Assembly (NCBI GenBank): GCA_023135215.1
Contig: JAGLTP010000060.1
Span: 1-9,151 of the forward strand
Direction: 5' to 3'
DNA: 9,151 nt
Source of the DNA: Candidatus Heimdallarchaeota archaeon
Lineage (GTDB): Archaea; Asgardarchaeota; Heimdallarchaeia; Heimdallarchaeales; Heimdallarchaeaceae
The notes under the pieces are model-generated. The model searched no databases. It saw only the letters and a list, made by a program, of their open reading frames with translations, and was not told the origin of the DNA. Shown one piece after another: positions 1-6,238 of this stretch (its first letter is position 1; every line of letters begins with the position of its first letter). The translations under genes were made by a program, and so were the position numbers.

Positions 1-1
1 A

Positions 2-1282
2 GTATTTATCGTAATGTCAGTTTTCATGGCTGGTTCAAATCTTTTGATAGCAATATCTGGACCAATCTTGGGTGCAATTTCTGATAAAGCAGGGAAAAGA
101 AAACCCGCAGTACTTATTTCAGCGGGCATAATGGTGACCATGACTGCATTAATCACAGTTTGGCAGAACTTCTGGTGGGCGTGTATTTTATTTGTTATAG
201 CAAACTTTTGCTATCAAGCAGGTAGAATGTTTTATGATGCCCAGATCCCTTTTATTGCTGAAACAGAAAAAAGAGGCTTTATGCAAGCTATAGGAGGTGC
301 ACTCGCAGCTTTTGGTTCAATAATAGCAATAGTTGTAAGTATGATTTTAGCACTCCCAAGTTTATTTGATGGTCATACTGAAGTGAACACTGGAATCTGG
401 CAAGTAGGAGAAACAGTAATAGATCCAGCAACCATTGATTATGGTGGCTTAAGATATTTATTTGTAATATCTGCTGTGATTATAATTCTGATTAGTATTC
501 CTTACCTTTTCCACAAAGAGGTAGAAAATCCACCTGAGAAACCTATGTCAGCTGGAGACTATGTGAGATCATCACTATCCGATTTCAAAACATCACTCAG
601 AGCAATTGTTTCTGATAAGAATTCATGGTTGTTCTTCTTAGCTTGGTTCTTCATAACAGATGCTGCAAATACAACGATTCTTTACATGGTACCTGTGGTT
701 TCCATTATGGGTGGAGAAGCACTTGAAGGATTAACTTACTATGTCATTCTAGGTGGAATAGTTTTCTCTATAATTTTTGGTGTTATTGTTGGAAGACTTA
801 TGAACAGATTAGGGCCAAAGAAACTTTTCTTAGCTGTTGGAATATCCTGGTTTATTGCTATAGCTATATTCTGCATAAGTGGATTGCAAATAGGTTCAGT
901 AATAATTCCTTCATGGGTAATATTTTTTGGTGCGATATTCATTGGTGTAGGTTTTGGAGGAATATGGATTGTTGGAAGACAATTTATTATGGTTCTTGCA
1001 CCGCCTTCAAAACTAGCACAGTACGGTGGTTTCCAGAAAATTGCTGGTAGAGTGAGTGCAATTGTATCCCCACTTTTATTTGGTTTGGTGATTTTTCTTA
1101 CTGACCCTTACTTCCAAGGTTCTCAAGAAATAGTTGATCAAGCCATTCCAATGAGAATTGCTCTTGCAAGCTTATTAGTACTTTTTTCATTAGGGATTCT
1201 GGTTGCATGGTTTATCAAAGATCCACATGAAAGATATATGAAAGGTGAAAGAGCACCATACAAGGGCATCTATGATAAATAA
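2..1282 (+). CDS. MFS transporter, UMF1/Atg22-like, 5'-truncated by window edge
   Basis: Integral membrane permease of the major facilitator superfamily; the substrate cannot be read from sequence. The reading frame is open to the left edge, so the ATG at 14 is probably internal. The protein opens inside what should be TM2, directly before the loop 2-3 signature (GPILGAISDKAGKRK, residues 16-30 counted from that ATG), and about eleven hydrophobic segments follow (roughly 1-22, 32-49, 53-72, 92-115, 147-166, 205-226, 240-260, 269-289, 297-318, 342-362, 380-401), so only TM1 and the true start are missing. A second degenerate signature (GRLMNRLGPKK, 260-270) begins the C-terminal half. The TM10-TM11 stretch (GGIWIVGRQ, then a Gly-Phe and SPLLFG about 20-35 residues later) resembles the UMF1 (vacuole effluxer Atg22-like) subgroup. 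The hydrolase gene starts 31 nt downstream on the same strand, so co-transcription is likely. MFS membership is firm; the subgroup is moderately supported. Confidence 0.9.
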   Translation, partial: VFIVMSVFMAGSNLLIAISGPILGAISDKAGKRKPAVLISAGIMVTMTALITVWQNFWWACILFVIANFCYQAGRMFYDAQIPFIAETEKRGFMQAIGGALAAFGSIIAIVVSMILALPSLFDGHTEVNTGIWQVGETVIDPATIDYGGLRYLFVISAVIIILISIPYLFHKEVENPPEKPMSAGDYVRSSLSDFKTSLRAIVSDKNSWLFFLAWFFITDAANTTILYMVPVVSIMGGEALEGLTYYVILGGIVFSIIFGVIVGRLMNRLGPKKLFLAVGISWFIAIAIFCISGLQIGSVIIPSWVIFFGAIFIGVGFGGIWIVGRQFIMVLAPPSKLAQYGGFQKIAGRVSAIVSPLLFGLVIFLTDPYFQGSQEIVDQAIPMRIALASLLVLFSLGILVAWFIKDPHERYMKGERAPYKGIYDK

Positions 1283-1313
1283 ATAGTATCCATAGAGTGA
1301 AAGGGACCAGAAA

Positions 1314-2312
1314 ATGCAGAAACAAGCATCTGACGCGGAAGTAAGCGAACTTCTGCCTTCAGAATTTTTTTTTACAGATGAACAAGAAAAGAAAGTAGAA
1401 AATATTCTTTCATCTATAAAAAAAGAAAACGTTCCAAATTTCTGGAATCAAGAGATATGTGAAACATTCTATGTTCCTGTTGATGACGGTGAACTGAGAG
1501 TCTTACACATTAAACCAAAGAATCCCCAAACAAAAAGACCTTTGGTTTTTATCCCTGGTTGGGGAGGTTTAGTGGAAGGCTATACTGATTTCTATGAGGT
1601 TATTCATAACCAACTTGAATTTTATTTTATAGAGACAAGAGAAAAAAGTAGCAGTAAATTGGATAGAAGAAAAGCAAAAATGAATATGACACAAAAAGCT
1701 AAAGATATTCAAGATATAATCAAATACTTAGGGATTGATAAACAAGACTTCACTCTATTTGGAACTTGTTGGGGAGGTGCAATAATTTTACATGGATTGA
1801 TTAAAGGGTTGTTAAAAGCTCCAACAATAGTTGCTAATGATCCCATGCATACACTGTGGTTTCCAAAATGGCTACTAAAGTACATAGCTCCGTTTATACC
1901 TGTCCCCATAGTTAAACTTCTGAAACCTATCTTTAAAAAAACACAATTAAGAGGGATGGAAGAAGAAGTGCAGAAAAAAAGAGCTGAAGCCTTCATAGAT
2001 AAAGCAGACGCATGGAAATGGAAAAAAGCTGCAAAAGCTGTCAAGGATTTTGAATTAATCGGACGGATGTCATCAATACAGGAAGAAGTTTTCATTACAA
2101 ATGGTACAACGGATAAGGTACATAATCAATATACCTACCCTGTTATGGCAAAAGAGCTACCTAATGGAAGATTCATTTACATGAAAACCGATGAATCAAA
2201 GCGAGAATACCTTATGGGCTATCTAGCCTTGGAGTTTTGCAAAGTAATTAGTGATGATGGAATACCACCATCTTTGCAAGAATTCGAAAAAAATCTTGTC
2301 AGAGAACAATAA
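1314..2312 (+). CDS. Alpha/beta hydrolase with Cys in the nucleophile elbow
   Basis: 332 residues with an alpha/beta-hydrolase core, no signal peptide and no convincing transmembrane helix, so probably cytoplasmic. An acidic, charged N-terminal extension (about 1-50) precedes strands around 60-80. The oxyanion-hole loop is PGWGG (81-85). The nucleophile elbow is FGTCWGG (149-155), with Cys152 where most relatives have Ser; Cys in a G-x-C-x-G-G context is known in PHA synthases and dienelactone hydrolase-type enzymes. A basic insertion rich in Lys, Pro and Trp (about 180-245) looks like a cap domain. The acid is probably Asp267 (NGTTDKVH). The region where the catalytic His normally sits (about 285-300) has none, and no His occurs after His270, so catalysis by the usual triad is doubtful. 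It follows the MFS gene by 31 nt, suggesting one operon. A GTGAAAGGG stretch about 10 nt upstream could be the ribosome binding site. Fold is confident; substrate is unknown. Confidence 0.8.
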   Translation: MQKQASDAEVSELLPSEFFFTDEQEKKVENILSSIKKENVPNFWNQEICETFYVPVDDGELRVLHIKPKNPQTKRPLVFIPGWGGLVEGYTDFYEVIHNQLEFYFIETREKSSSKLDRRKAKMNMTQKAKDIQDIIKYLGIDKQDFTLFGTCWGGAIILHGLIKGLLKAPTIVANDPMHTLWFPKWLLKYIAPFIPVPIVKLLKPIFKKTQLRGMEEEVQKKRAEAFIDKADAWKWKKAAKAVKDFELIGRMSSIQEEVFITNGTTDKVHNQYTYPVMAKELPNGRFIYMKTDESKREYLMGYLALEFCKVISDDGIPPSLQEFEKNLVREQ

Positions 2313-2321
2313 TACTATCTG

Positions 2322-2332
2322 ATTTTCAAAAT
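2322..2332. terminator. Possible bidirectional terminator between convergent genes
   Basis: The 19-nt gap between the convergent hydrolase and membrane-protein genes contains a perfect small inverted repeat, ATTTT-C-AAAAT, giving a T4 tract at the 3' end of each transcript. Archaeal termination relies on short T tracts, so this may serve both strands, but T4 is weak and nothing stronger is visible. Confidence 0.25.
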
Positions 2333-2718
2333 TAAACAACGACAAATAACAATGAAATGAACATTAATAGAATTGCAATGATTTGAACAATCTCACTGAT
2401 CTTCTTTCTAAGATCAATACTTGGTTTCAACTCTTCACTATTCTCCCATATTTTACTGGTGTTTTTTCTATTTTTAATCATCAGTTTAAGTAGAGGCTCA
2501 CTTTGTATTACTAAACCTACTAACAAGAGGACAACAGAGGAAGTTGCCAAAATGGCATAAACGAGAAAATTCAATCCTACAGCTTCTAATCTCACAGCTC
2601 CAGTAATATCCAAAGTTACGATAACAACCCAGAATAGTAAAACCGCAAAAGCTAAACGTAATCTTTCATATGTTAATCTTAATTCCTTCTGCATAGTATC
2701 TGATACCATTACAATCAC
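2332..2718 (-). CDS. Small three-helix membrane protein of unknown function
   Basis: Up to 128 residues; I do not recognise a family. A charged amphipathic N-terminus (about 8-22) precedes three hydrophobic segments: about 22-38, 49-71 and 108-128. The last ends in VVV at the extreme C-terminus, so little or no tail follows. A hydrophilic, Lys- and Glu-rich loop (about 77-107) separates helices 2 and 3. The longest frame begins at a GTG (2718-2716) that overlaps the TGA stop of the phosphohexomutase gene (GTGA), indicating translational coupling. An in-frame ATG three codons later (2709-2707), with GAGTGA 5 nt upstream as a possible Shine-Dalgarno, is an equally good start and would give 125 residues. 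The coupling suggests production with the mutase and possibly a role in membrane-linked glycan metabolism, but this is guilt by association only. Confidence that it is a real gene is good because the frame is clean, coupled and coherently hydrophobic. Confidence 0.75.
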   Translation of the reverse strand: MIVMVSDTMQKELRLTYERLRLAFAVLLFWVVIVTLDITGAVRLEAVGLNFLVYAILATSSVVLLLVGLVIQSEPLLKLMIKNRKNTSKIWENSEELKPSIDLRKKISEIVQIIAILLMFISLLFVVV

Positions 2719-4106
2719 TCTTTTGCATGAATAATTTTTTCTAGTTCTTTAACAATTCCATCAATCCATTTGAATCTCTTAAGTGTCGGTGATTCATAAT
2801 AGATTCTAATTTTAGGTTCAGTACCGGATTTCCTAATGAGAATCCAAGTGTCGTCAGCTAAATCATATCGAAGACCATCTATAGTTAGGATTTTTCCACC
2901 TTCTTTTGTTAAGGAATCTTTAAGTGATTCCTTACATCTTTTAAAAACACCCTCAGCTTTTTCTTCTTTTATGACATAAGCTTTTCTTTCAGCAATATGA
3001 TCTGGTATCTCTCTCATTATTTCAGATACGGATGTTTGACGTGTTATAATCACTTTCAGAAATTTGCATAAGCCATATAATCCATCAATCCATAACCCCC
3101 AATTGGGAAAGATAGGTTTCCATGGTTCTGCAGCAAAAATGATTTTTTCCCCTTCAACAAGCATCTCTTCAGCTTTACTATGAAGTTCTCCCAATTTCGT
3201 TCTAACTACTTCTCCACCCAAAACTTCTGTAGCTCTATCAATAGTTGTTGAAGAATCTATACTCACGATTATCTTTCCAGTGCCATAGTCTTCTATCATC
3301 AGCTTAGCTAGAAGTGCATTCACCCTAGATAATTCAACGAATTCACCATTTTCGTCAACAATAGCTATTCTATCTCCATCTCCATCAAAAGCTGCTCCCA
3401 TGCATTTTTCTTTTTTACAGAGATCAATAAGTAGACTCAGATTGACTGGACTAGGTTCTGCTAATCTCCCAGGGAAATGTCCATCTATATGAGAATTTAT
3501 TGTTATAACATGTAATCCAAGATCTGTTAATAGTTCGGGAGCAAGATTTGCCATTGGACCGTTAGCACAATCTAGAATGATTTTCCTCCCGTCTCCTTGA
3601 AATTTTAATTCAGAGAGTATCCTTCTTTTGTAGAGTAAATTTATTTCCTTGATTTCCTCTTGCTGAATTATTTTATCCCAAGCAACATGATTAATGGGAG
3701 CGTTTTTTTCACGATTTTGTGCTATCCTGAACTCAATTTCTTCTTGTTCTTTGTTAGTAAATTCTCTCCCATCCCTGAATACTTTGATACCATTGTCTGC
3801 AGGGGGGTTATGAGATGCTGTAATATATATTGCAATTGTATGTTTTTTGTTTAAAGTTAGATTTGCAATAGCTGGAAAGCTACATAAACCAACATTAAAA
3901 ACAGACGACCCTCCCAAAGAAATGGCAGCTCTAGCACATTGACTTAGTGCCTCAGAAGAAGTTCGCGCATCATGGCCAACGATTATTCCTTCGGAGGAAT
4001 GTATGGACGCAACAACTTGGCTTACATCAAAAACAAGCTCAGCAGTAACTTTCTTACCATAAGGGCCTCTAATACCTGCTGTTCCAAAAAGCTTAATCTT
4101 TTCCAT
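2715..4106 (-). CDS. Phosphohexomutase (phosphomannomutase / phosphoglucosamine mutase family)
   Basis: Alpha-D-phosphohexomutase interconverting hexose 6-phosphate and 1-phosphate (Man, GlcN or Glc) to supply nucleotide-sugar precursors in the cytoplasm. All four family landmarks are recognisable over 463 residues, a normal length: N-terminal FGTAGIRG (7-14); catalytic phosphoserine loop TASHNP with Ser98; Mg-binding loop DGDGDR (241-246); C-terminal phosphate-binding loop RKSGTEP (425-431). The sugar-binding loop of domain 3, usually GGE-x-SGH or GGEPCGA in archaea, reads AAEPWKP (325-331): the Glu is kept but the glycines are lost, so the substrate may be unusual. I chose the ATG at 4106 because a TATA box lies 26 nt upstream, predicting a leaderless mRNA starting there; an adjacent GTG at 4109 would add one residue. 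The membrane-protein gene overlaps its stop by 4 nt. It could be annotated as either manB-like or glmM-like, so I leave the symbol blank. Confidence 0.92.
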   Translation of the reverse strand: MEKIKLFGTAGIRGPYGKKVTAELVFDVSQVVASIHSSEGIIVGHDARTSSEALSQCARAAISLGGSSVFNVGLCSFPAIANLTLNKKHTIAIYITASHNPPADNGIKVFRDGREFTNKEQEEIEFRIAQNREKNAPINHVAWDKIIQQEEIKEINLLYKRRILSELKFQGDGRKIILDCANGPMANLAPELLTDLGLHVITINSHIDGHFPGRLAEPSPVNLSLLIDLCKKEKCMGAAFDGDGDRIAIVDENGEFVELSRVNALLAKLMIEDYGTGKIIVSIDSSTTIDRATEVLGGEVVRTKLGELHSKAEEMLVEGEKIIFAAEPWKPIFPNWGLWIDGLYGLCKFLKVIITRQTSVSEIMREIPDHIAERKAYVIKEEKAEGVFKRCKESLKDSLTKEGGKILTIDGLRYDLADDTWILIRKSGTEPKIRIYYESPTLKRFKWIDGIVKELEKIIHAKE

Positions 4107-4127
4107 CACTTCTAGGGTCTCATAGTG

Positions 4128-4135
4128 TAATATAA
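4128..4135 (-). promoter_or_regulatory. TATA box for the phosphohexomutase gene
   Basis: On the minus strand the 66-nt gap after the glycosylase gene contains TAGTTATATTAC. Its TTATATTA core is centred near 4132, about 26 nt upstream of the ATG at 4106, the usual archaeal TATA-to-start-site distance. This predicts a leaderless transcript and a promoter independent of the upstream glycosylase gene. Confidence 0.5.
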
Positions 4136-4141
4136 CTATTT

Positions 4142-4175
4142 TCCTAAACCGAAAAAGAAGTTCAATAAGAGAAAA
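4142..4175 (-). terminator. T-rich terminator region after the uracil-DNA glycosylase gene
   Basis: Directly after the glycosylase stop the minus strand reads as several T tracts (TTTTCTCTT, then CTTCTTTTTC), with no stable hairpin seen. This matches archaeal oligo-T termination and sits just upstream of the mutase TATA box, supporting separate transcription units. Confidence 0.35.
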
Positions 4176-4832
4176 TCAAAGAAAATCAGTCAAGGATTTT
4201 TGTTCACTTTTTTGCTTAGGTATTTTTTGTTGTTCCTTTTCATTTGAATGGGGTTCAGTCATTTCACCATTGAGAATCTGTTTTATATTTTCAAAATGGG
4301 CGTTATATTCTTCCATTAGATTATAGTTTCTTAGAATATAGGCTGGATGATAAGTAGCAAAAATCTGATAATTACTATCAATATTAATCATTTTTCCTGC
4401 TGTTTTTGTTACAGAGGTATTCGGAGAAAAGAATTTTAGAGCAATCCCTCCCAATGTGACAATCATCTTTGGGGAAAGAAAATTAAGCTGTTTGTATAAC
4501 CATCTTTCTCCGCAGAAACGAAGTTCTTTTTCATTAGGTGTTCTATTATTACCTTCTTCAGTAGTGGGACGACATTTGATAATGTTCAATATACTTACAT
4601 CTCTTTGCCTAATTAGATTTATTCCTTCAAGCATCTTGTCCAATAATTTTCCTGATCTTCCTATAAAAGGCACACCTTTCTGATCTTCATAATAGCCTGG
4701 TGCCTCCCCTATGAGGCACAAACCATCTTTTTGTCCATAAATACCTGGAACAACCTGAGTTCTACCTTCCTTTAAGTGACATGCTTCACAGACCGTAATC
4801 TTATCGGTTAATTCTGTTAAACTTTCTGACAA
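4176..4832 (-). CDS. Family-4 uracil-DNA glycosylase (UDGa) with C-terminal PIP box
   Basis: Iron-sulfur uracil-DNA glycosylase that removes uracil from DNA to start base-excision repair. Motif A is GEAPGYYED (42-50) followed by GVPFIGRSG (53-61), as in family 4. Cys15 and Cys18 (C-x2-C), Cys87 (IKCRP) and Cys107 fit the four [4Fe-4S] ligands, with the third-to-fourth spacing slightly long because of a small Glu-Gly-Asn insertion. Motif B is YHPAYILR (161-168), whose His162 is the expected active-site residue. A Gln/Lys-rich linker (about 195-210) leads to the terminal QKSLTDFL (211-218), which matches the PCNA-interacting consensus Q-x-x-h-x-x-a-a. The start is a TTG preceded by AAGGGGT; an in-frame TAA lies five codons upstream, and GTA, GGG, ATT and AGT are the only codons between, so no ATG or GTG alternative exists there. 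It is divergent from the deaminase gene. The family assignment is very secure. Confidence 0.95.
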   Translation of the reverse strand: MSESLTELTDKITVCEACHLKEGRTQVVPGIYGQKDGLCLIGEAPGYYEDQKGVPFIGRSGKLLDKMLEGINLIRQRDVSILNIIKCRPTTEEGNNRTPNEKELRFCGERWLYKQLNFLSPKMIVTLGGIALKFFSPNTSVTKTAGKMINIDSNYQIFATYHPAYILRNYNLMEEYNAHFENIKQILNGEMTEPHSNEKEQQKIPKQKSEQKSLTDFL

Positions 4833-4863
4833 ACTAATTACCCCTTACTAAAACAACTGAAAA

Positions 4864-4884
4864 ATAGAATTTATTAATATATTC
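4864..4884. promoter_or_regulatory. AT-rich core of a divergent promoter (glycosylase / deaminase)
   Basis: The 64-nt gap between the divergent TTG starts has one strongly AT-rich element, TAGAATTTATTAATATATTC. Read rightward, TTTATTAA (4870-4877) is centred about 23 nt before the deaminase TTG, suggesting a leaderless or very short-leader mRNA. Read leftward, ATATTAATAAATT lies about 40 nt before the glycosylase TTG, leaving room for a short leader that carries AAGGGGT. One element may therefore serve both directions. No operator-like palindrome stands out beyond the AT-rich core. Confidence 0.4.
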
Positions 4885-4896
4885 CCAATTACTCCA

Positions 4897-6237
4897 TTGA
4901 TAAGGTTGAAAGAAACAATAATTGAAGGAGATTACTTAGTTACATGCAATCCTGAGAATCAAATCCTAAAAGAAGCTGCGGTTTATGTTGTAGATGGAAG
5001 AATACATTCAATAGGAACAAAAGCAGAGATCCATAAGGATTATTCCTCCTCTAAAGTAATTGATGGAAACAACAAGATTCTTTTACCTGGTTTGATTAAC
5101 ACTCATTCTCACAGTGTTCAAACTCTTCTAAGAGGAAAAGCTGATGATCTATCCTTGTTAGATTGGTTAAGTAAAGTTATTTTACCTGGAGAATTGAATT
5201 TTTCTGAGCAAGATGTATATCTTTCTTGTCTTCTTGGTTTCGCAGAAATGATAAGAACCGGCACAACTACTGCTAACGATATGCTTACCACGCACAATAG
5301 TGAAAAGGGATTCGAAGCTGCAATAGATAGTGGAATTAGAGCAAGAACAGGAAAAATGTTGATGGATATCAATCAAGATTTTCCTAATACTGAAGTTGAA
5401 TCAGCGGACGCAGTAATTGAAAAAGCTATAAAACATATAGAAACCTATCATGGTAGCGAAAATAATAGAATCAAATCCTCTTTAAACGCTCGTTTTCTTT
5501 TGTCTTGTTCCCCTAAACTCATGAAATTGATTGTTGATACTCAACAACAACATTCTGATTTAATGATTCACACACATGCTTCAGAATCAAAAGCGGAATG
5601 TAAAAAAGTCAAGGAAATCTTTGGTAAATCGTACATTAGAGCGTTAAAGGATATCGGAGCATTAGGAAGTAAAACAATTGTCGCTCATGGAATTTGGTTA
5701 GATGAAGAGGAGTATAGAATCGTTAAGGAAACAAACACAAGAATCTCACACAATCCCTCTAGTAATTGTAAATTGGCATCAGGTATTTGCGATGTTCAGA
5801 AATATCTTGAAATGGGAGTAATTGTTGGTTTAGCTACAGATGGAGCACCATGCAATAATAATCTAGACATGTTCAATGAAATCCGTTTGGCTACATTCCT
5901 TCAGAAAGTTAAACACCTTAACGAAAAAGCTTTGCCTGCACAACAAATACTAAGAATGGCTACAATAGATGGTGCCCGAGCAATTAACTGGGACCATGAA
6001 ATCGGGTCAATAGAGGAAGGGAAGAAGGCAGATTTAATCCAAGTGGATATATCTGACATTAATGCTATTCCATTATATGACCCTGTGTCTCACCTGGTAT
6101 ATTCTGCATCTGGAAAAGATGTGAGTACAGTTATAGTCAATGGAAAAATATTGTATCAAGACAATGTACTCACAACAGTTGACATTGGAAAAATAACAAA
6201 AGAAGTTAAGAAATATCAGGAAAAATGGACTGACTGA
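4897..6237 (+). CDS. MTA/SAH/5'-deoxyadenosine deaminase (amidohydrolase superfamily)
   Basis: Metal-dependent amidohydrolase of the TRZ/ATZ-MtaD group, which deaminates adenine nucleoside by-products of SAM chemistry (S-adenosylhomocysteine, 5'-methylthioadenosine, 5'-deoxyadenosine) to inosine forms. In 446 residues: a small beta domain at both ends (about 1-62 and 375-425), then the barrel with metal ligands His70 and His72 (NTHSH), His227 and Glu230 (THASE), His264 (VAHG), His285 (SHNPSSN) and Asp315 (ATDGAPCNNN). Glu99 (LPGE) lies where MtaD enzymes bind the ribose hydroxyls. These positions match the Thermotoga Tm0936 spacing as I remember it. The start is uncertain: TTG at 4897 has no clear Shine-Dalgarno but fits a leaderless mRNA, while TTG at 4906 would give MKETIIEGDYLVT, a typical family N-terminus. 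The GHMP kinase follows after 1 nt. An alternative is another purine or triazine deaminase of the same group; the exact substrate is unproven. Confidence 0.88.
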   Translation: MIRLKETIIEGDYLVTCNPENQILKEAAVYVVDGRIHSIGTKAEIHKDYSSSKVIDGNNKILLPGLINTHSHSVQTLLRGKADDLSLLDWLSKVILPGELNFSEQDVYLSCLLGFAEMIRTGTTTANDMLTTHNSEKGFEAAIDSGIRARTGKMLMDINQDFPNTEVESADAVIEKAIKHIETYHGSENNRIKSSLNARFLLSCSPKLMKLIVDTQQQHSDLMIHTHASESKAECKKVKEIFGKSYIRALKDIGALGSKTIVAHGIWLDEEEYRIVKETNTRISHNPSSNCKLASGICDVQKYLEMGVIVGLATDGAPCNNNLDMFNEIRLATFLQKVKHLNEKALPAQQILRMATIDGARAINWDHEIGSIEEGKKADLIQVDISDINAIPLYDPVSHLVYSASGKDVSTVIVNGKILYQDNVLTTVDIGKITKEVKKYQEKWTD

Positions 6238-6238
6238 T

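Noticed and set aside
14..16. ATG at 14 as the true start of the MFS transporter
   Set aside because: The frame is open upstream to the window edge, and the protein would begin in TM2 without TM1, so the gene is truncated by the window, not by biology.
1709..2095. 128-codon minus-strand frame inside the hydrolase gene
   Set aside because: It lies opposite a well-supported gene, has Ser/Phe/Ile-rich composition typical of a complementary-strand shadow, and shows no recognisable motif.
1314..2312. Calling the Cys hydrolase a PHA synthase (PhaC)
   Set aside because: It shares the G-x-C-x-G-G elbow, but no other PhaC-specific segment is seen, no PhaE/PhaR or PhaA/B gene is nearby, and the C-terminal His is missing.
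5118..5376. Two overlapping minus-strand frames within the deaminase gene
   Set aside because: Both are opposite the conserved metal-binding region of the deaminase and resemble no protein family.
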